Source of the DNA: Paracoccaceae bacterium
GTDB lineage: Bacteria > Pseudomonadota > Alphaproteobacteria > Rhodobacterales > Rhodobacteraceae
Assembly (NCBI GenBank): GCA_016936395.1
Contig: JAFGXY010000001.1
Span: 1-35,482, forward strand
Direction: 5' to 3'
Length of the DNA stretch: 35,482 nucleotides
A model generated the notes under the pieces. That model saw nothing but the letters and a program-made list of their open reading frames with translations, did not search any database and was not told where the DNA came from. Below, piece by piece: positions 25,112 through 33,954 of the stretch; the stretch's first letter is position 1; every line of letters begins with the position of its first letter. The translations under genes were made by a program, and so were the position numbers.

Positions 25112-26188
25112 ATGAAAAAACTTCTCGTCCTGACCACCGCCCTTTCGGGCTTTGCCCTTGCCGCTTCGGCGCAGGAAATCGCCGTCATGTCCTGGGGCGG
25201 TGCCTATGCGACCAGCCAGATCGAAGCCTATCACAAGCCTTTTACCGCCAAGACCGGCATCACGGTCGTCGACGTTGTGGCAGACAATCCGGCCGCCCCG
25301 ATCAAGGCGCAAGTCGAGGCGGGCAACGTCACGGTCGACGTGGTTGACCTTGAATATGCCGATGCCGTGCGGCTGTGTGACGAAGGCCTGCTGGAGCCGA
25401 TTGATCCGGCGATCCTTGAACCCGGCGCAGACGGCACGGCGGCGCTGGACGATTTCCTGCCCGGCGCGGTGACCGAATGCTATGTGGCAACCATCGTGTT
25501 CTCGACGCTTTATGCGTTTGACGAAAGCAAGTTCCCCGAAAACCCGCCGTCCACGATTGCCGATTTCTTTGACACCACAAAGTATCCGGGCAAGCGCGGC
25601 ATGCGCAAGGGTGCCAAGGTCAACCTTGAAATGGCGCTGATGGCCGATGGCGTGCCTGCCGCCGATGTCTATGCTACGCTGGAAACCCCGGAAGGCGTTG
25701 ATCGGGCCTTTGCCAAGCTGGGCACCATCAAGGGCGATGTCGTCTGGTGGGAAGCCGGCGCGCAGCCGCCGCAACTGCTTGCCGATGGCGAAGTGGTGAT
25801 GTCCACCGGCTATAACGGCCGCTTCTTTGCGGCTGCGGTCACGGAAGGCAAACCGTTCAAGCAGGTGTTTGACGGACAGGTCTATGAATATGACGGCTAT
25901 GCCATTCCGAAGGGCGCGCCGAACCTTGAACTGGCCAAGCAGTTTTTGACGTTCTCGACCACGACGCAGGCGCTGGCCGATCAGGCCAAGTGGATCTCTT
26001 ACGGTCCGGCCCGCAAGTCGTCGGGTCCGCTGGTCGGGCTGTTCATGGATGGCAAGACCGAAATGGGGGCCTTCATGCCCACTTCGGCGGCCAACCTGAC
26101 CAATGCGCTGCCCTCGTCCTATGAGTTCTGGGTCGATCGCGACACCGAGTTGAACGAGCGTTTCAACGCCTGGCTGGCGTCGAACTAA
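25112..26188 (+). CDS. Extracellular solute-binding protein, polyamine (PotD)-type
   Basis: A 358-aa periplasmic binding protein with a Sec signal peptide (KKLLVLTTALSGFALAASA, cleaved near residue 20). The mature start EIAVMSWGGAYATSQIEAYHKPF is typical of the PotD/family 1 group, as are DVVDLEYADAVRLCDEGLLEPI and the late GYNGRFFAA block. Two Cys (LCDEG and TECYV) may form a disulfide. A GC hairpin follows the stop. It is the binding component for the permeases at 26246 and 27519. The exact ligand is not predictable. Confidence 0.9.
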   Translation: MKKLLVLTTALSGFALAASAQEIAVMSWGGAYATSQIEAYHKPFTAKTGITVVDVVADNPAAPIKAQVEAGNVTVDVVDLEYADAVRLCDEGLLEPIDPAILEPGADGTAALDDFLPGAVTECYVATIVFSTLYAFDESKFPENPPSTIADFFDTTKYPGKRGMRKGAKVNLEMALMADGVPAADVYATLETPEGVDRAFAKLGTIKGDVVWWEAGAQPPQLLADGEVVMSTGYNGRFFAAAVTEGKPFKQVFDGQVYEYDGYAIPKGAPNLELAKQFLTFSTTTQALADQAKWISYGPARKSSGPLVGLFMDGKTEMGAFMPTSAANLTNALPSSYEFWVDRDTELNERFNAWLASN

Positions 26189-26196
26189 GATCACAC

Positions 26197-26230
26197 GGGG
26201 CGGCGGGGTCAGCCTGCCGCCCCAATTTTG
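26197..26230 (+). other. Intercistronic hairpin after the binding-protein gene
   Basis: An 8-bp GC stem (ggggcggc with gccgcccc) around an 11-base partly paired loop, followed by aattttg. It looks like a weak terminator or attenuator between the binding-protein and permease genes, in the same position as the hairpin after ugpB. Confidence 0.65.
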
Positions 26231-26245
26231 ACCAAGGGGGCACCG

Positions 26246-27505
26246 ATGGCCGAACTTTCCGCATCCTCCGTCGGGTTGACCACCGCCGACGGTCGCCCGC
26301 TGAAAGCCGCGCTTGCCACGGCACAGCAACGTGCCAAGCGGCGGGCGTTTCTGCTGGTGCTGCCGCTTTTGGCTTTTATCGTGATCACCTTCATCGTGCC
26401 GATTGGCCAGATGATGCATCAGGCCGTCTATAATGACGGGTTTTCTGCCAACATGCCGCGCCTCGCGGCATGGTTTGCCGAACACCCCGTGGGCACCGAC
26501 CCAGACGAGTCCGCATGGCAGGCGCTGGCGCTGGACCTGCAAGATGCCTCGGCCGCCAAGACGGCGGGTCAGGTCGGCACACGGGTCAATTACGAGATGT
26601 CTGGCACACGGTCGCTGTTCACTTCAACAGCGCGCAAGGCCAAGGGTTTTGCCCCGCCATACCGCGACGCGGTGCTGGCAGCAGGTGCCAAGTGGGATGA
26701 TCCGGTATTGTGGGGCACCATGCGGCAGGTGTCGCGGGCCTATAGCGGCAATTTCTTTCTGGCTGCGCTGGACATGACGCATGATCCGCAAGGCAACATC
26801 GTGGCGATGCCCGAGGATCGGCAGATTTACGTCAACCTGTTCGTCAAGACCTTCCTGCTGGCCGGGCTGATCACCTTCACCTGTTTCCTTTTGGGCTTTC
26901 CTATCGCGCACCTGCTGGCCACATTGCCGCTGCGCTGGTCGAACCTGTTGATGATTTTGGTGCTGCTGCCGTTCTGGACCTCGCTTCTGGTGCGCACGAC
27001 AAGCTGGATCGTGCTTTTGCAACAACAAGGCGTGGTGAACAGTGCGCTGGTCGCCACCGGGGTGATCCCCGACGAAGGCCGGTTCCAGATGATCTACAAC
27101 CAGATGGGCACGATCATTGCGATGACGCATATCCTGCTGCCCTTCATGATCTTGCCGCTCTATTCGGTGATGCGGCCGATCCCGCCGTCTTATGTGCGCG
27201 CGGCGCGGTCGCTGGGCGCCACAAGCTGGACCGCGTTTCGCCGCATATATCTGCCGCAGACGCTGCCCGGCATTGGTGCGGGGTCGCTGTTGGTGTTCAT
27301 CCTTGCGGTGGGCTATTACATCACGCCGGCCCTGGTGGGGGGCGCATCGGGGCAATTGATTTCCAACCTGATCGCCTTTCACATGCAAGACAGCCTGAAC
27401 TGGTCGCTGGCCTCGGCTTTGGCGGCGCTGCTCTTGGGCGCGGTGCTGGTGCTCTATTGGCTCTATGACCGCCTTGTCGGCATCGACAATCTGAAACTGG
27501 GTTGA
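26246..27505 (+). CDS. Polyamine-type ABC transporter permease (PotB-like, with large periplasmic insertion)
   Basis: A 419-aa inner-membrane permease, well above the roughly 275 aa of E. coli PotB. After a cytoplasmic tail and first helix (FLLVLPLLAFIVITFIVPIGQ, about 35-55), a polar insertion of about 135 residues (about 60-195) precedes the conserved five-helix permease core. That core starts at LFVKTFLLAGLITFTCFLLGFPIA and includes the EAA loop PPSYVRAARSLGATSWTAFRR. ATG at 26246 lies five bases after AAGGGGG. Long PotB-like permeases of this kind are frequent in alphaproteobacteria. Pairs with the next gene. Confidence 0.88.
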   Translation: MAELSASSVGLTTADGRPLKAALATAQQRAKRRAFLLVLPLLAFIVITFIVPIGQMMHQAVYNDGFSANMPRLAAWFAEHPVGTDPDESAWQALALDLQDASAAKTAGQVGTRVNYEMSGTRSLFTSTARKAKGFAPPYRDAVLAAGAKWDDPVLWGTMRQVSRAYSGNFFLAALDMTHDPQGNIVAMPEDRQIYVNLFVKTFLLAGLITFTCFLLGFPIAHLLATLPLRWSNLLMILVLLPFWTSLLVRTTSWIVLLQQQGVVNSALVATGVIPDEGRFQMIYNQMGTIIAMTHILLPFMILPLYSVMRPIPPSYVRAARSLGATSWTAFRRIYLPQTLPGIGAGSLLVFILAVGYYITPALVGGASGQLISNLIAFHMQDSLNWSLASALAALLLGAVLVLYWLYDRLVGIDNLKLG

Positions 27506-27518
27506 AGGGGCAATCGGC

Positions 27519-28472
27519 ATGGCACTACCCGTCTACGCAACCCCGCTCGAACGCATCTGGCGTTACACCTATCTGGTGATCTGCGTGCTGATCTTTCTGT
27601 TCCTGATCGCGCCGATCCTGATCGTGATCCCGCTGTCGTTCAACGCCGAGCCGTATTTCACCTTCACAGAAAAGATGCTGTCGCTGGACCCGTCGGGGTA
27701 TTCCCTGCGCTGGTATGACCTGCTGCTGACACAGCCCTCGATGCCAACGGACGTGCCGCGCGACGCGGCATGGTGGGCGCAGGTCTGGCGCGAAAGCGTC
27801 TGGATCAGGGCCGCCAAGAACTCGGTCATCATCGGGGTGTTTTCCACCCTTGTGGCAACGGTTCTGGGCACGATTGCCGCCCTGGGCCTCAGCCGGCCAG
27901 AAATGCCCTATAGGCGGTTGGTGATGGCGATCCTGATTTCACCGATGATCGTGCCGATCATCATCACCGCGACGGGGCTGTTCTTTTTCTACTCGAACCC
28001 CTGCGCACTGCTGAACTGGACCGGGCTGGCCGACCAATGCGGGCGGCTGACCGGCAGCTATCTGGGTGTGGTGCTGGCGCATGCGACGCTGGGCATCCCG
28101 TTTGTGATCATCACAGTGACGGCCACGCTGGTGGGCTTTGACCAGTCGCTGAACCGGGCGGCGGCCAGCCTTGGCGCGCCGCCGACAACCACCTTCTTCA
28201 AGGTCACCATGCCGCTGATCCTGCCCGGCGTGATTTCGGGCGCGCTGTTTGCCTTTGTCACCAGCTTTGACGAGGTGGTGGTGGTGCTGTTTGTCGCCGC
28301 CCATGACCAGCAGACCATTCCGCGCCAGATGTGGAACGGTATCCGCGAACAGATCAGCCCGGCCATCCTTGCGGTGGCGACCATTCTGGTGATCATCTCG
28401 GTCGGCATGCTGGCCACGCTGGAGGTGCTGCGCCGCCGGTCGGAACGGTTGCGTGGCGTGTCCCCCACCTAA
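27519..28472 (+). CDS. Polyamine-type ABC transporter permease (PotC-like)
   Basis: A 317-aa permease, 13 bp after its partner. The first helix (LVICVLIFLFLIAPILIVIPLSF) is followed by a periplasmic insertion (about 42-98) and the core NSVIIGVFSTLVATVLGTIAALGLSR. The EAA loop is DQSLNRAAASLGAPPTTTFFK, then TMPLILPGVISGALFAFVTSFDEVVV, a PotC hallmark. Its stop TAA (28470-28472) overlaps the stop of the convergent AEC transporter gene, so no terminator separates the two operons. Confidence 0.9.
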   Translation: MALPVYATPLERIWRYTYLVICVLIFLFLIAPILIVIPLSFNAEPYFTFTEKMLSLDPSGYSLRWYDLLLTQPSMPTDVPRDAAWWAQVWRESVWIRAAKNSVIIGVFSTLVATVLGTIAALGLSRPEMPYRRLVMAILISPMIVPIIITATGLFFFYSNPCALLNWTGLADQCGRLTGSYLGVVLAHATLGIPFVIITVTATLVGFDQSLNRAAASLGAPPTTTFFKVTMPLILPGVISGALFAFVTSFDEVVVVLFVAAHDQQTIPRQMWNGIREQISPAILAVATILVIISVGMLATLEVLRRRSERLRGVSPT

Positions 28473-29407
28473 GGCAAGATTGCCAGCCACATCCAGATGG
28501 TGCCAATCGACAGCGCTGTGGCGATCAGCACCGCCGAGGCGCTGACCCGTTTGGCCACGCCGTAAAGATGCGCGAACAGATAGGCATTGATCCCCGGTGC
28601 CATCGACGCTGTCAGCACGGCCGAGCGCAAGGCAGAGGTGTCCAGTGCAAAGACCTGCGTCGCCAGCAGCCAGGTCACCGCCGGATGCAGGATCAGCGCG
28701 GCCGCGCAGACCATGGCGATGGTGGCACGGTCGCCCTCGGGGCGATAGCGCAACAATACCCCGCCCAAGCCAAACAGCGCCGCGGGAATCGCCGCGCGGG
28801 CGATCAGGTCAACCGCCGACCAGACGGCCCCCGGCAAAGGCAGGCCCGACAGGTTGACGACAAAGCCCAGCGTGATGCCGATCACCAAGGGCTGCGAAAA
28901 GATCGCCCGCAGCACCTGACGCGTCAGGGCCGGGGCCGACAGCCCTTGCCCCCGCGTCCGAGCCCATTCCATCAGGCTGATGCCAAAGCCATAAAGCAGC
29001 GGCGAATGGATCGAGATGATGGCGAAATTGCCCGACAGCGCCTCGATCCCATAGGCCCGCTCGGTGATCGGGATGCCCAGCAACAGCGAGTTGGAAAACA
29101 ACCCGGCAAAGCCGATGGCGACGCTATCGGTCAAGGGGCGATGAAACACATGGCGCGCGCCCAGAAAGCAGAAGGCAAATCCGCTGAATGCCCCAGCGTA
29201 GAACGATACCAGCAGTCCAGCGTCATAGCTGCCCCCCAGATCCAGCGTGGCGATGGATTTGAACAACAGGCAAGGCACGGCGAAGCTCTGCGCAAAGCGC
29301 ATCAGACCATCGACCGCGCTGTCGGCAAACAGCCCAAGGCGGGCTGCGCCATAGCCAAAGCCGATCACCAGAAACACCGGCAGGATCACGTCCAGCAGTG
29401 CGCTCAT
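28469..29407 (-). CDS. AEC (auxin efflux carrier) family transporter
   Basis: A 312-aa integral membrane protein with about ten predicted helices in two halves, as in the bile/arsenite/riboflavin transporter superfamily. Family features are the opening LLDVILPVFLVIGFGYGAARLGLF, the mid-helix GLFSNSLLLGIPIT with a conserved Asn, and the late APGINAYLFAHLYG with an unwound Pro-Gly. In bacteria such carriers are thought to move small carboxylates. The start overlaps the MBL hydrolase stop by four bases, making it the last gene of the minus-strand operon. Confidence 0.88.
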   Translation of the reverse strand: MSALLDVILPVFLVIGFGYGAARLGLFADSAVDGLMRFAQSFAVPCLLFKSIATLDLGGSYDAGLLVSFYAGAFSGFAFCFLGARHVFHRPLTDSVAIGFAGLFSNSLLLGIPITERAYGIEALSGNFAIISIHSPLLYGFGISLMEWARTRGQGLSAPALTRQVLRAIFSQPLVIGITLGFVVNLSGLPLPGAVWSAVDLIARAAIPAALFGLGGVLLRYRPEGDRATIAMVCAAALILHPAVTWLLATQVFALDTSALRSAVLTASMAPGINAYLFAHLYGVAKRVSASAVLIATALSIGTIWMWLAILP

Positions 29408-30210
29408 AGGCCAAGCGTCAGGGTCATGCCATCATGGGCCGGGCGGATATGGGCTGGCAATTCGGCCATCAGCGTGGCGTGATCCAGATCGTTGTGCATG
29501 TTGGTCAGCACCGCAAGGGCGGGCTGTGCGCGGGCGATCCACTCCAGCGTCAGTGCCAGATGTGCATGGGTGGGGTGCGGCTTGCGGCGCAGGGCATCGA
29601 CGATCCAGACCTCAAGACCTGCCAGCAAGGGCCAGTGCGCCTCGGGGATGGCAACCGCATCGGGCAGATAGGCAAGGTTGCCGATGCGAAAGCCAAGCGC
29701 ATCCATACTGCCATGTTCGCACAGGAACGGGGTCAGGGTCACGTCACCACCGGGGCCGGAAACGGTGACCGGGCCGCTGATGCCATGCAGGTCAAGGATC
29801 GGCGGATAGGGGCTGCCATGCGGCTGCACAAAGGCATAGGCAAAGCGCGACAACAGCGCGTCTTGCGTCGGGCCATCGGCCCAGACGGCCAAGCGGTGAC
29901 CGATGTTGAAGACGATCTGGCGCAGGTCATCAATGCCATGGGTGTGGTCGGCATGGGCGTGGGTATAGACCACGCCGTCCAGCACCCCCACGCCTGCGCC
30001 CAGAAGCTGCGCGTGCATGTCGGGTGTGGTGTCGATCAGCACCCGGGTGATGCCGGTCGGAGCGATCCGTTCCACCAGCAGCGAACAGCGGGTGCGGCGG
30101 TTTTTCGGGTTTGCCGGGTCACAGGCCCCCCAGTCTGGACCGTCAGACCCCAGTCGCGGCACCCCGCCCGAGGTGCCGCAGCCCAGAATGGTGAAACGCA
30201 ATTCCGACAT
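29404..30210 (-). CDS. MBL-fold metallo-hydrolase (PhnP-like phosphodiesterase)
   Basis: A 268-aa metallo-beta-lactamase-fold enzyme. It shows the N-terminal GCGTSGGVPRLG loop, the metal-binding YTHAHADHTHGIDDLRQ (H-x-H-x-D-H), a further His in FLCEHGSMDALGF, and NMHNDLDHA near the C terminus. Cys residues in GACDPANPKNRRTRCSLL fit the PhnP/RNase Z-like subgroup, whose known member cleaves a ribosyl 1,2-cyclic phosphate. Here it sits between tatD and the AEC carrier in a replication/cell-wall operon and overlaps both, so a housekeeping nucleotide role is as likely as a phosphonate one. Confidence 0.85.
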   Translation of the reverse strand: MSELRFTILGCGTSGGVPRLGSDGPDWGACDPANPKNRRTRCSLLVERIAPTGITRVLIDTTPDMHAQLLGAGVGVLDGVVYTHAHADHTHGIDDLRQIVFNIGHRLAVWADGPTQDALLSRFAYAFVQPHGSPYPPILDLHGISGPVTVSGPGGDVTLTPFLCEHGSMDALGFRIGNLAYLPDAVAIPEAHWPLLAGLEVWIVDALRRKPHPTHAHLALTLEWIARAQPALAVLTNMHNDLDHATLMAELPAHIRPAHDGMTLTLGL

Positions 30211-31025
30211 CAGGCACCTTTTGCCGCACGGGTGAACAGGCGGTCGAAGTTGGCGGTGGTCTGGGCGGCAAATTCTGCCTCGGTCAGGCCGAAAAGCTGC
30301 GCGCCGATCTTGGCGGTAAAGGCGGTATAGGCCGGTTCATTGCGCCGCCCCCGGTGGGGTGGCGGGGCAAGGTAAGGGCTGTCGGTTTCCAGCAAGATGC
30401 GGTCCACGGGCGCTGCGGCGAAGATGTCGCGCAGCTCTTGGCTTTTGGGGAAGGCCGCGATGCCCGACATCGACAGATAGAACCCCAGGTCCAGCGCCGC
30501 GCGTGCCAGTTCGGGACCGCTGGAAAAGCAATGCATCACACATGGATAGGGGCGTTCGTTAAAGCACTCTGTCAAGATCGCGGCCATGTCGTCATCCGCC
30601 GCACGGGCATGGATGATCAGGGGCAGGCCGGTTTCCTGCGCGGCCTGAACATGCACCCGCAGGCTGGTTTGCTGAATGGCCTTGCTGTCGGCGGTGTAAT
30701 GGTAATCGAGGCCCGTTTCACCGATGCCGACAAACTTGGGGTGTGCCGCAAGCGCGACAAGCTGATCGACCGTCACCAGCGGGTCTTCATGCGCCCGCAT
30801 CGGATGGGTGCCGGCGGCATAGAACACACCCGCATGCGCCTCGGCCAGCGCCCGGACCCGTGGTTCATTGTCCATCCGGGTGCAGATCGTCACCATCCGG
30901 CGCACACCTGCGGCATGGGCACGGGCGATGATCTGGTCAAGCTCGCCCTCAAAATCGGGAAAGTCGAGGTGGCAATGCGAGTCGACGATCTCGGGAAGGC
31001 TGGCGGCGGGTTCGGGGGGTATCAT
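30210..31025 (-). CDS. tatD: TatD family metal-dependent hydrolase (DNase)
   Basis: A 271-aa TIM-barrel hydrolase. Metal ligands are seen in VDSHCHLDFPDFEGELD, IGETGLDYHY, PLIIHARAADDDM, CVMHCFSSG and LLETDSPYLAPPPHRGRRNEP, the family signature sequences. TatD proteins have 3'-5' exonuclease activity on single-stranded DNA and damaged ends; they take no part in Tat export despite the name. Overlaps the MBL gene by one base and starts four bases after holB. The tmk-holB-tatD-MBL order is conserved in alphaproteobacteria. Confidence 0.94.
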   Translation of the reverse strand: MIPPEPAASLPEIVDSHCHLDFPDFEGELDQIIARAHAAGVRRMVTICTRMDNEPRVRALAEAHAGVFYAAGTHPMRAHEDPLVTVDQLVALAAHPKFVGIGETGLDYHYTADSKAIQQTSLRVHVQAAQETGLPLIIHARAADDDMAAILTECFNERPYPCVMHCFSSGPELARAALDLGFYLSMSGIAAFPKSQELRDIFAAAPVDRILLETDSPYLAPPPHRGRRNEPAYTAFTAKIGAQLFGLTEAEFAAQTTANFDRLFTRAAKGA

Positions 31026-31029
31026 CGGC

Positions 31030-32157
31030 TTACCTTAAGGCGAGCTGTGCCGCCGTCTCGTCAATTTTCAGCAAGCTATCCATCAGAAGCGCGGCAGGGT
31101 CAAGGTTGACCGCCTTGCCGCGCCGCGCCCGCAGCGAAAGCGTCTGTGCCAGATCGGCCCAGGCCCGGGCGGCGGCCTCATCCGGGGCAAGTCGGGTGAA
31201 CAGCGCGGCCTCGCCCTTGGCCGCTTCGGGCCGCAGCTGTCGTGATGCGCCGGCGCGGGCAAGCCGGGCCAGAAACAGATCGAGCAGCGTCACGATCAGA
31301 TCAAAGCGGTCTTCGGCCCCCTTGCCCGCGCCCATTTCCGCCAGCGAAAGCGCGCCCGGGCGGTCCAGCCGGGGCAGGGTGCCGAACAGCCGGATCAGCG
31401 CGGCATAGGTTTGCAACCCGTCCAGATTGCTCAGCCGGAACGCCTCACCGACCGAGCCGCCCGCCAACTCGCCAAGCGCCTGCACCTCATCCGGCTCTAC
31501 CCCGCCGCCCGCCTGTGCCAGCGCGCGGGCCAGCGGGTCCGGCGGCAGAGTGGTCAGCCGCAACTCGCGGCAGCGCGACCGGATGGTGGGCAAAAGACGA
31601 TGCGGTTGATGCGCGATGACCAGAAAGGTCACTTGGGCGGGTGGTTCCTCCAGCAGTTTCAGCAGGGCATTGGCGGCCCCGGTGTTCATGTCATCGGCCG
31701 CGTCGATGATCGCCACGCGCCGGCCGCCATCGGCCGCCGACAGGGCGAAAAACGATTTCATCTTGCGCACCTCATCCACACGGATATCGGCGGACAGGGC
31801 GGTTGCCTTGTCATTCGGCCCGCGCCGCAGCAAGAACAGGCGCGGCTCGGCCAATTGCAGCATGCGCCGTGCCACCGGCACATCGGGGGCGATGTCCAGC
31901 GAGGTGGGCGGCGGCGGGCTGAACATGCCGCCATCATCCGGCGGGGTGGCCAGCAAGAACCGCGCAATGCGCCAGGCAAGGGTGGCCTTGCCGACGCCCT
32001 TTTGCCCGGTGATCAGCCAGCCATGGTGCTGCCGCCCCGAGGTATAGGCCTGCAAGAAGGTATCCTCTGCCGCCTCATGGCCAAACAGACGCAGGGTCTG
32101 GCGCGGGTGCGGCGCGCCTTCGATCCGGTCGGGTTCGGGCAGGTCGGCGCTTGCCAT
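31030..32157 (-). CDS. holB: DNA polymerase III subunit delta'
   Basis: A 375-aa clamp-loader subunit. Residues 45-63 hold WLITGQKGVGKATLAWRIA, a P-loop-like segment. An insertion with DGGMFSPPPPTSLDI follows, then DEVRKMKSFFALSAADGGRRVAIIDAADDMN and NALLKLLEEPPAQVTFLVIAH, with the TIRSRCR (SRC) motif typical of delta'/gamma subunits. No zinc-ligand cysteine cluster is evident in the usual place, as in many alphaproteobacterial HolB. Its ATG shares one base with the tmk stop. Confidence 0.93.
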   Translation of the reverse strand: MASADLPEPDRIEGAPHPRQTLRLFGHEAAEDTFLQAYTSGRQHHGWLITGQKGVGKATLAWRIARFLLATPPDDGGMFSPPPPTSLDIAPDVPVARRMLQLAEPRLFLLRRGPNDKATALSADIRVDEVRKMKSFFALSAADGGRRVAIIDAADDMNTGAANALLKLLEEPPAQVTFLVIAHQPHRLLPTIRSRCRELRLTTLPPDPLARALAQAGGGVEPDEVQALGELAGGSVGEAFRLSNLDGLQTYAALIRLFGTLPRLDRPGALSLAEMGAGKGAEDRFDLIVTLLDLFLARLARAGASRQLRPEAAKGEAALFTRLAPDEAAARAWADLAQTLSLRARRGKAVNLDPAALLMDSLLKIDETAAQLALR

Positions 32158-32780
32158 CAGCGGGCCTGCAAGGCGGCCAGCGTCGCGCGCAGCACGTCGG
32201 CGGCCACCGCATCGGGCGCACGCGCGCCGTCGATCACGCGAAAGCGGGCATGGCGGGCGGCAAGCGCCAGAAACCCGGCGCGGGCAAGGGTCTGGAACGC
32301 CAGACCCATTTCCTCAAATCGCATTTCGCTGCCCGCGCGGGCGGCGGCACGGGCCAGCCCTGCGGCCGGGTCCAGATCGATCAGCAGTGTCAGGTCAGGC
32401 TCGACCCCGATCATCAGGGCGTGCAGGGTATCGACCGTAGCCGACAGATCGCCACGGGTGATACCCTGAAATATGCGTGTCGAATCGGCAAAGCGGTCGG
32501 TGATCACCACATCGCCGCGCGCAAGGGCCGGGCGGATGGTCTTTTCCAGATGGTCGCGGCGCGCGGCGGTGAACAACAGGATCTCGGTTTCGGCCGACCA
32601 GCGGTCGCCGGCGCCTTCCAGCACCAGACGGCGAATGTCTTCGGCCCCGGCGCTGCCACCGGGTTCGCGCGTCAGGGTCACACCATGGCCAAGCCTGCGC
32701 AATTCATCGGCCAGCCGCCGGGCTTGGGTTGATTTCCCCGACCCGTCGATGCCTTCGAAACTGATGAACACGCTCGCCAT
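32157..32780 (-). CDS. tmk: Thymidylate kinase
   Basis: A 207-aa dTMP kinase, essential for dTTP supply. The P-loop is EGIDGSGKST at residues 9-18. The LTREPGGSAGAEDIR segment binds dTMP, DRFADSTRIFQG is the DR(Y/F)-x-x-S motif, and the lid region carries RAAARAG. ATG at 32780 starts the conserved SVFISFEGIDG; a longer in-frame start would add 44 residues lying within the upstream dac gene. It is 13 bp after the carboxypeptidase stop and directly coupled to holB. Confidence 0.95.
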   Translation of the reverse strand: MASVFISFEGIDGSGKSTQARRLADELRRLGHGVTLTREPGGSAGAEDIRRLVLEGAGDRWSAETEILLFTAARRDHLEKTIRPALARGDVVITDRFADSTRIFQGITRGDLSATVDTLHALMIGVEPDLTLLIDLDPAAGLARAAARAGSEMRFEEMGLAFQTLARAGFLALAARHARFRVIDGARAPDAVAADVLRATLAALQAR

Positions 32781-32793
32781 TGCCCCCGGCCTA

Positions 32794-33939
32794 TCAGGAG
32801 GCGGCATCCCCGTCGAGATAGCGCGCGCGCAAGGCGTTGACCGCGGCACCAAGCCGTTTGCCAAAGCCACCGGCGCCCACGTCCGCCTCGGCCACCAAGG
32901 GCACGCGGGCATCGGGCAGGTCGGGGATATGGATAACCAATGTTCCCACTTCGGTGCCCGCCGTCAGGGGCGCGCGCAGCGGGCCGGTGTAGATCACCTC
33001 GGCGCTGGTTCCCTCTTGCACGAGGGCCGGGACCAGCAGTTTCACGTCCTGCGCTGTCACAAGGCCCACCGTGTCGGCGGCCCCGAGCCAGACCGGAGCC
33101 TCGGCGATGCGCTGACCAGCTCTGACCAGCGTCTTCTCGGCAAACTGGCGAAATGCCCACGAGACGATGCGTTCTGCCTCTTCGGCGCGGTCCTTTTCAC
33201 TGGCCAGCCCGGTGATGACGAAAATAACCCGGCGGTTGCCCTGCGCCGCCGACCCGACCAGACCATAGCCCGCCTCGGATGTGTGGCCGGTCTTCAACCC
33301 GTCAGCCCCAACCCCAAGCGCCAGCAGCGGGTTGCGGTTGTTGGCGTTGGCGGGGGCGCGGTCCTTGTAGTTGAAGGTGGTTTCCGCAAAAATCGGGTAA
33401 TAGTCGGGAAATTCGGTGATCAGCCGGTTCGCCAGAATGCCAAGGTCGCGCATCGACATCTCATGCCCCGGCGCGGGCCAGCCAGAGGCGTTCTTGTAGG
33501 TCGAATGCTGCATGCCAAGCGCCTTTGCGCGCTGGGTCATCTGCTGGGCAAAGGCCTCTTCGGTGCCGGCCAGTCCTTCGGCGACCACCACACAGGCATC
33601 GTTGCCCGAGTTGACGATCATACCATGGATCAGATCCTTCACCGTCGGCCGGTCGGATTCTTGCAAGAACATCGTCGATCCGCCCATCGCCTTGGCACGG
33701 CTGGAGACGGGAAATTCGGTGTCCATCGTCACCCGGCCATCGCGCAACGCCTCGAACAGCATGTTGATGGTCATCAGCTTTGACATGCTGGCCGGGGGCA
33801 GGGGGGTATCGGCGTTCTTGTCCATCAGCACGGTCTTGGTGGTGACATCATAGACCCATGCGGCACTGGCGCGCGTGTTGAAGGCCTGTGCCATAGATGC
33901 GGCCAATAGCAGGATCAGGGTCAGGATGGAGCGGAACAT
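32794..33939 (-). CDS. D-alanyl-D-alanine carboxypeptidase (PBP5/DacC-like)
   Basis: A 381-aa periplasmic penicillin-binding protein that trims the terminal D-Ala from peptidoglycan pentapeptides. It has a signal peptide (residues 1-19, ending MAQA). The active-site triads are S51-M-S-K54, S112-G-N114 and K217-T-G219. The C-terminal PBP5-associated beta domain (about 265-365) and a weak final amphipathic helix (GKRLGAAVNALRARYL) fit membrane attachment. It starts 15 bp after the SPOR lipoprotein stop, so both cell-wall genes share a message with tmk and holB. Confidence 0.94.
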   Translation of the reverse strand: MFRSILTLILLLAASMAQAFNTRASAAWVYDVTTKTVLMDKNADTPLPPASMSKLMTINMLFEALRDGRVTMDTEFPVSSRAKAMGGSTMFLQESDRPTVKDLIHGMIVNSGNDACVVVAEGLAGTEEAFAQQMTQRAKALGMQHSTYKNASGWPAPGHEMSMRDLGILANRLITEFPDYYPIFAETTFNYKDRAPANANNRNPLLALGVGADGLKTGHTSEAGYGLVGSAAQGNRRVIFVITGLASEKDRAEEAERIVSWAFRQFAEKTLVRAGQRIAEAPVWLGAADTVGLVTAQDVKLLVPALVQEGTSAEVIYTGPLRAPLTAGTEVGTLVIHIPDLPDARVPLVAEADVGAGGFGKRLGAAVNALRARYLDGDAAS

Positions 33940-33954
33940 CGGGCCTCCGGTGGA

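Noticed and set aside
24557..26542. A 661-codon minus-strand open frame opposite the polyamine-type ABC operon
   Set aside because: It spans three well-recognised genes and two intergenic gaps, and its composition is His/Arg/Gly-rich without motifs.
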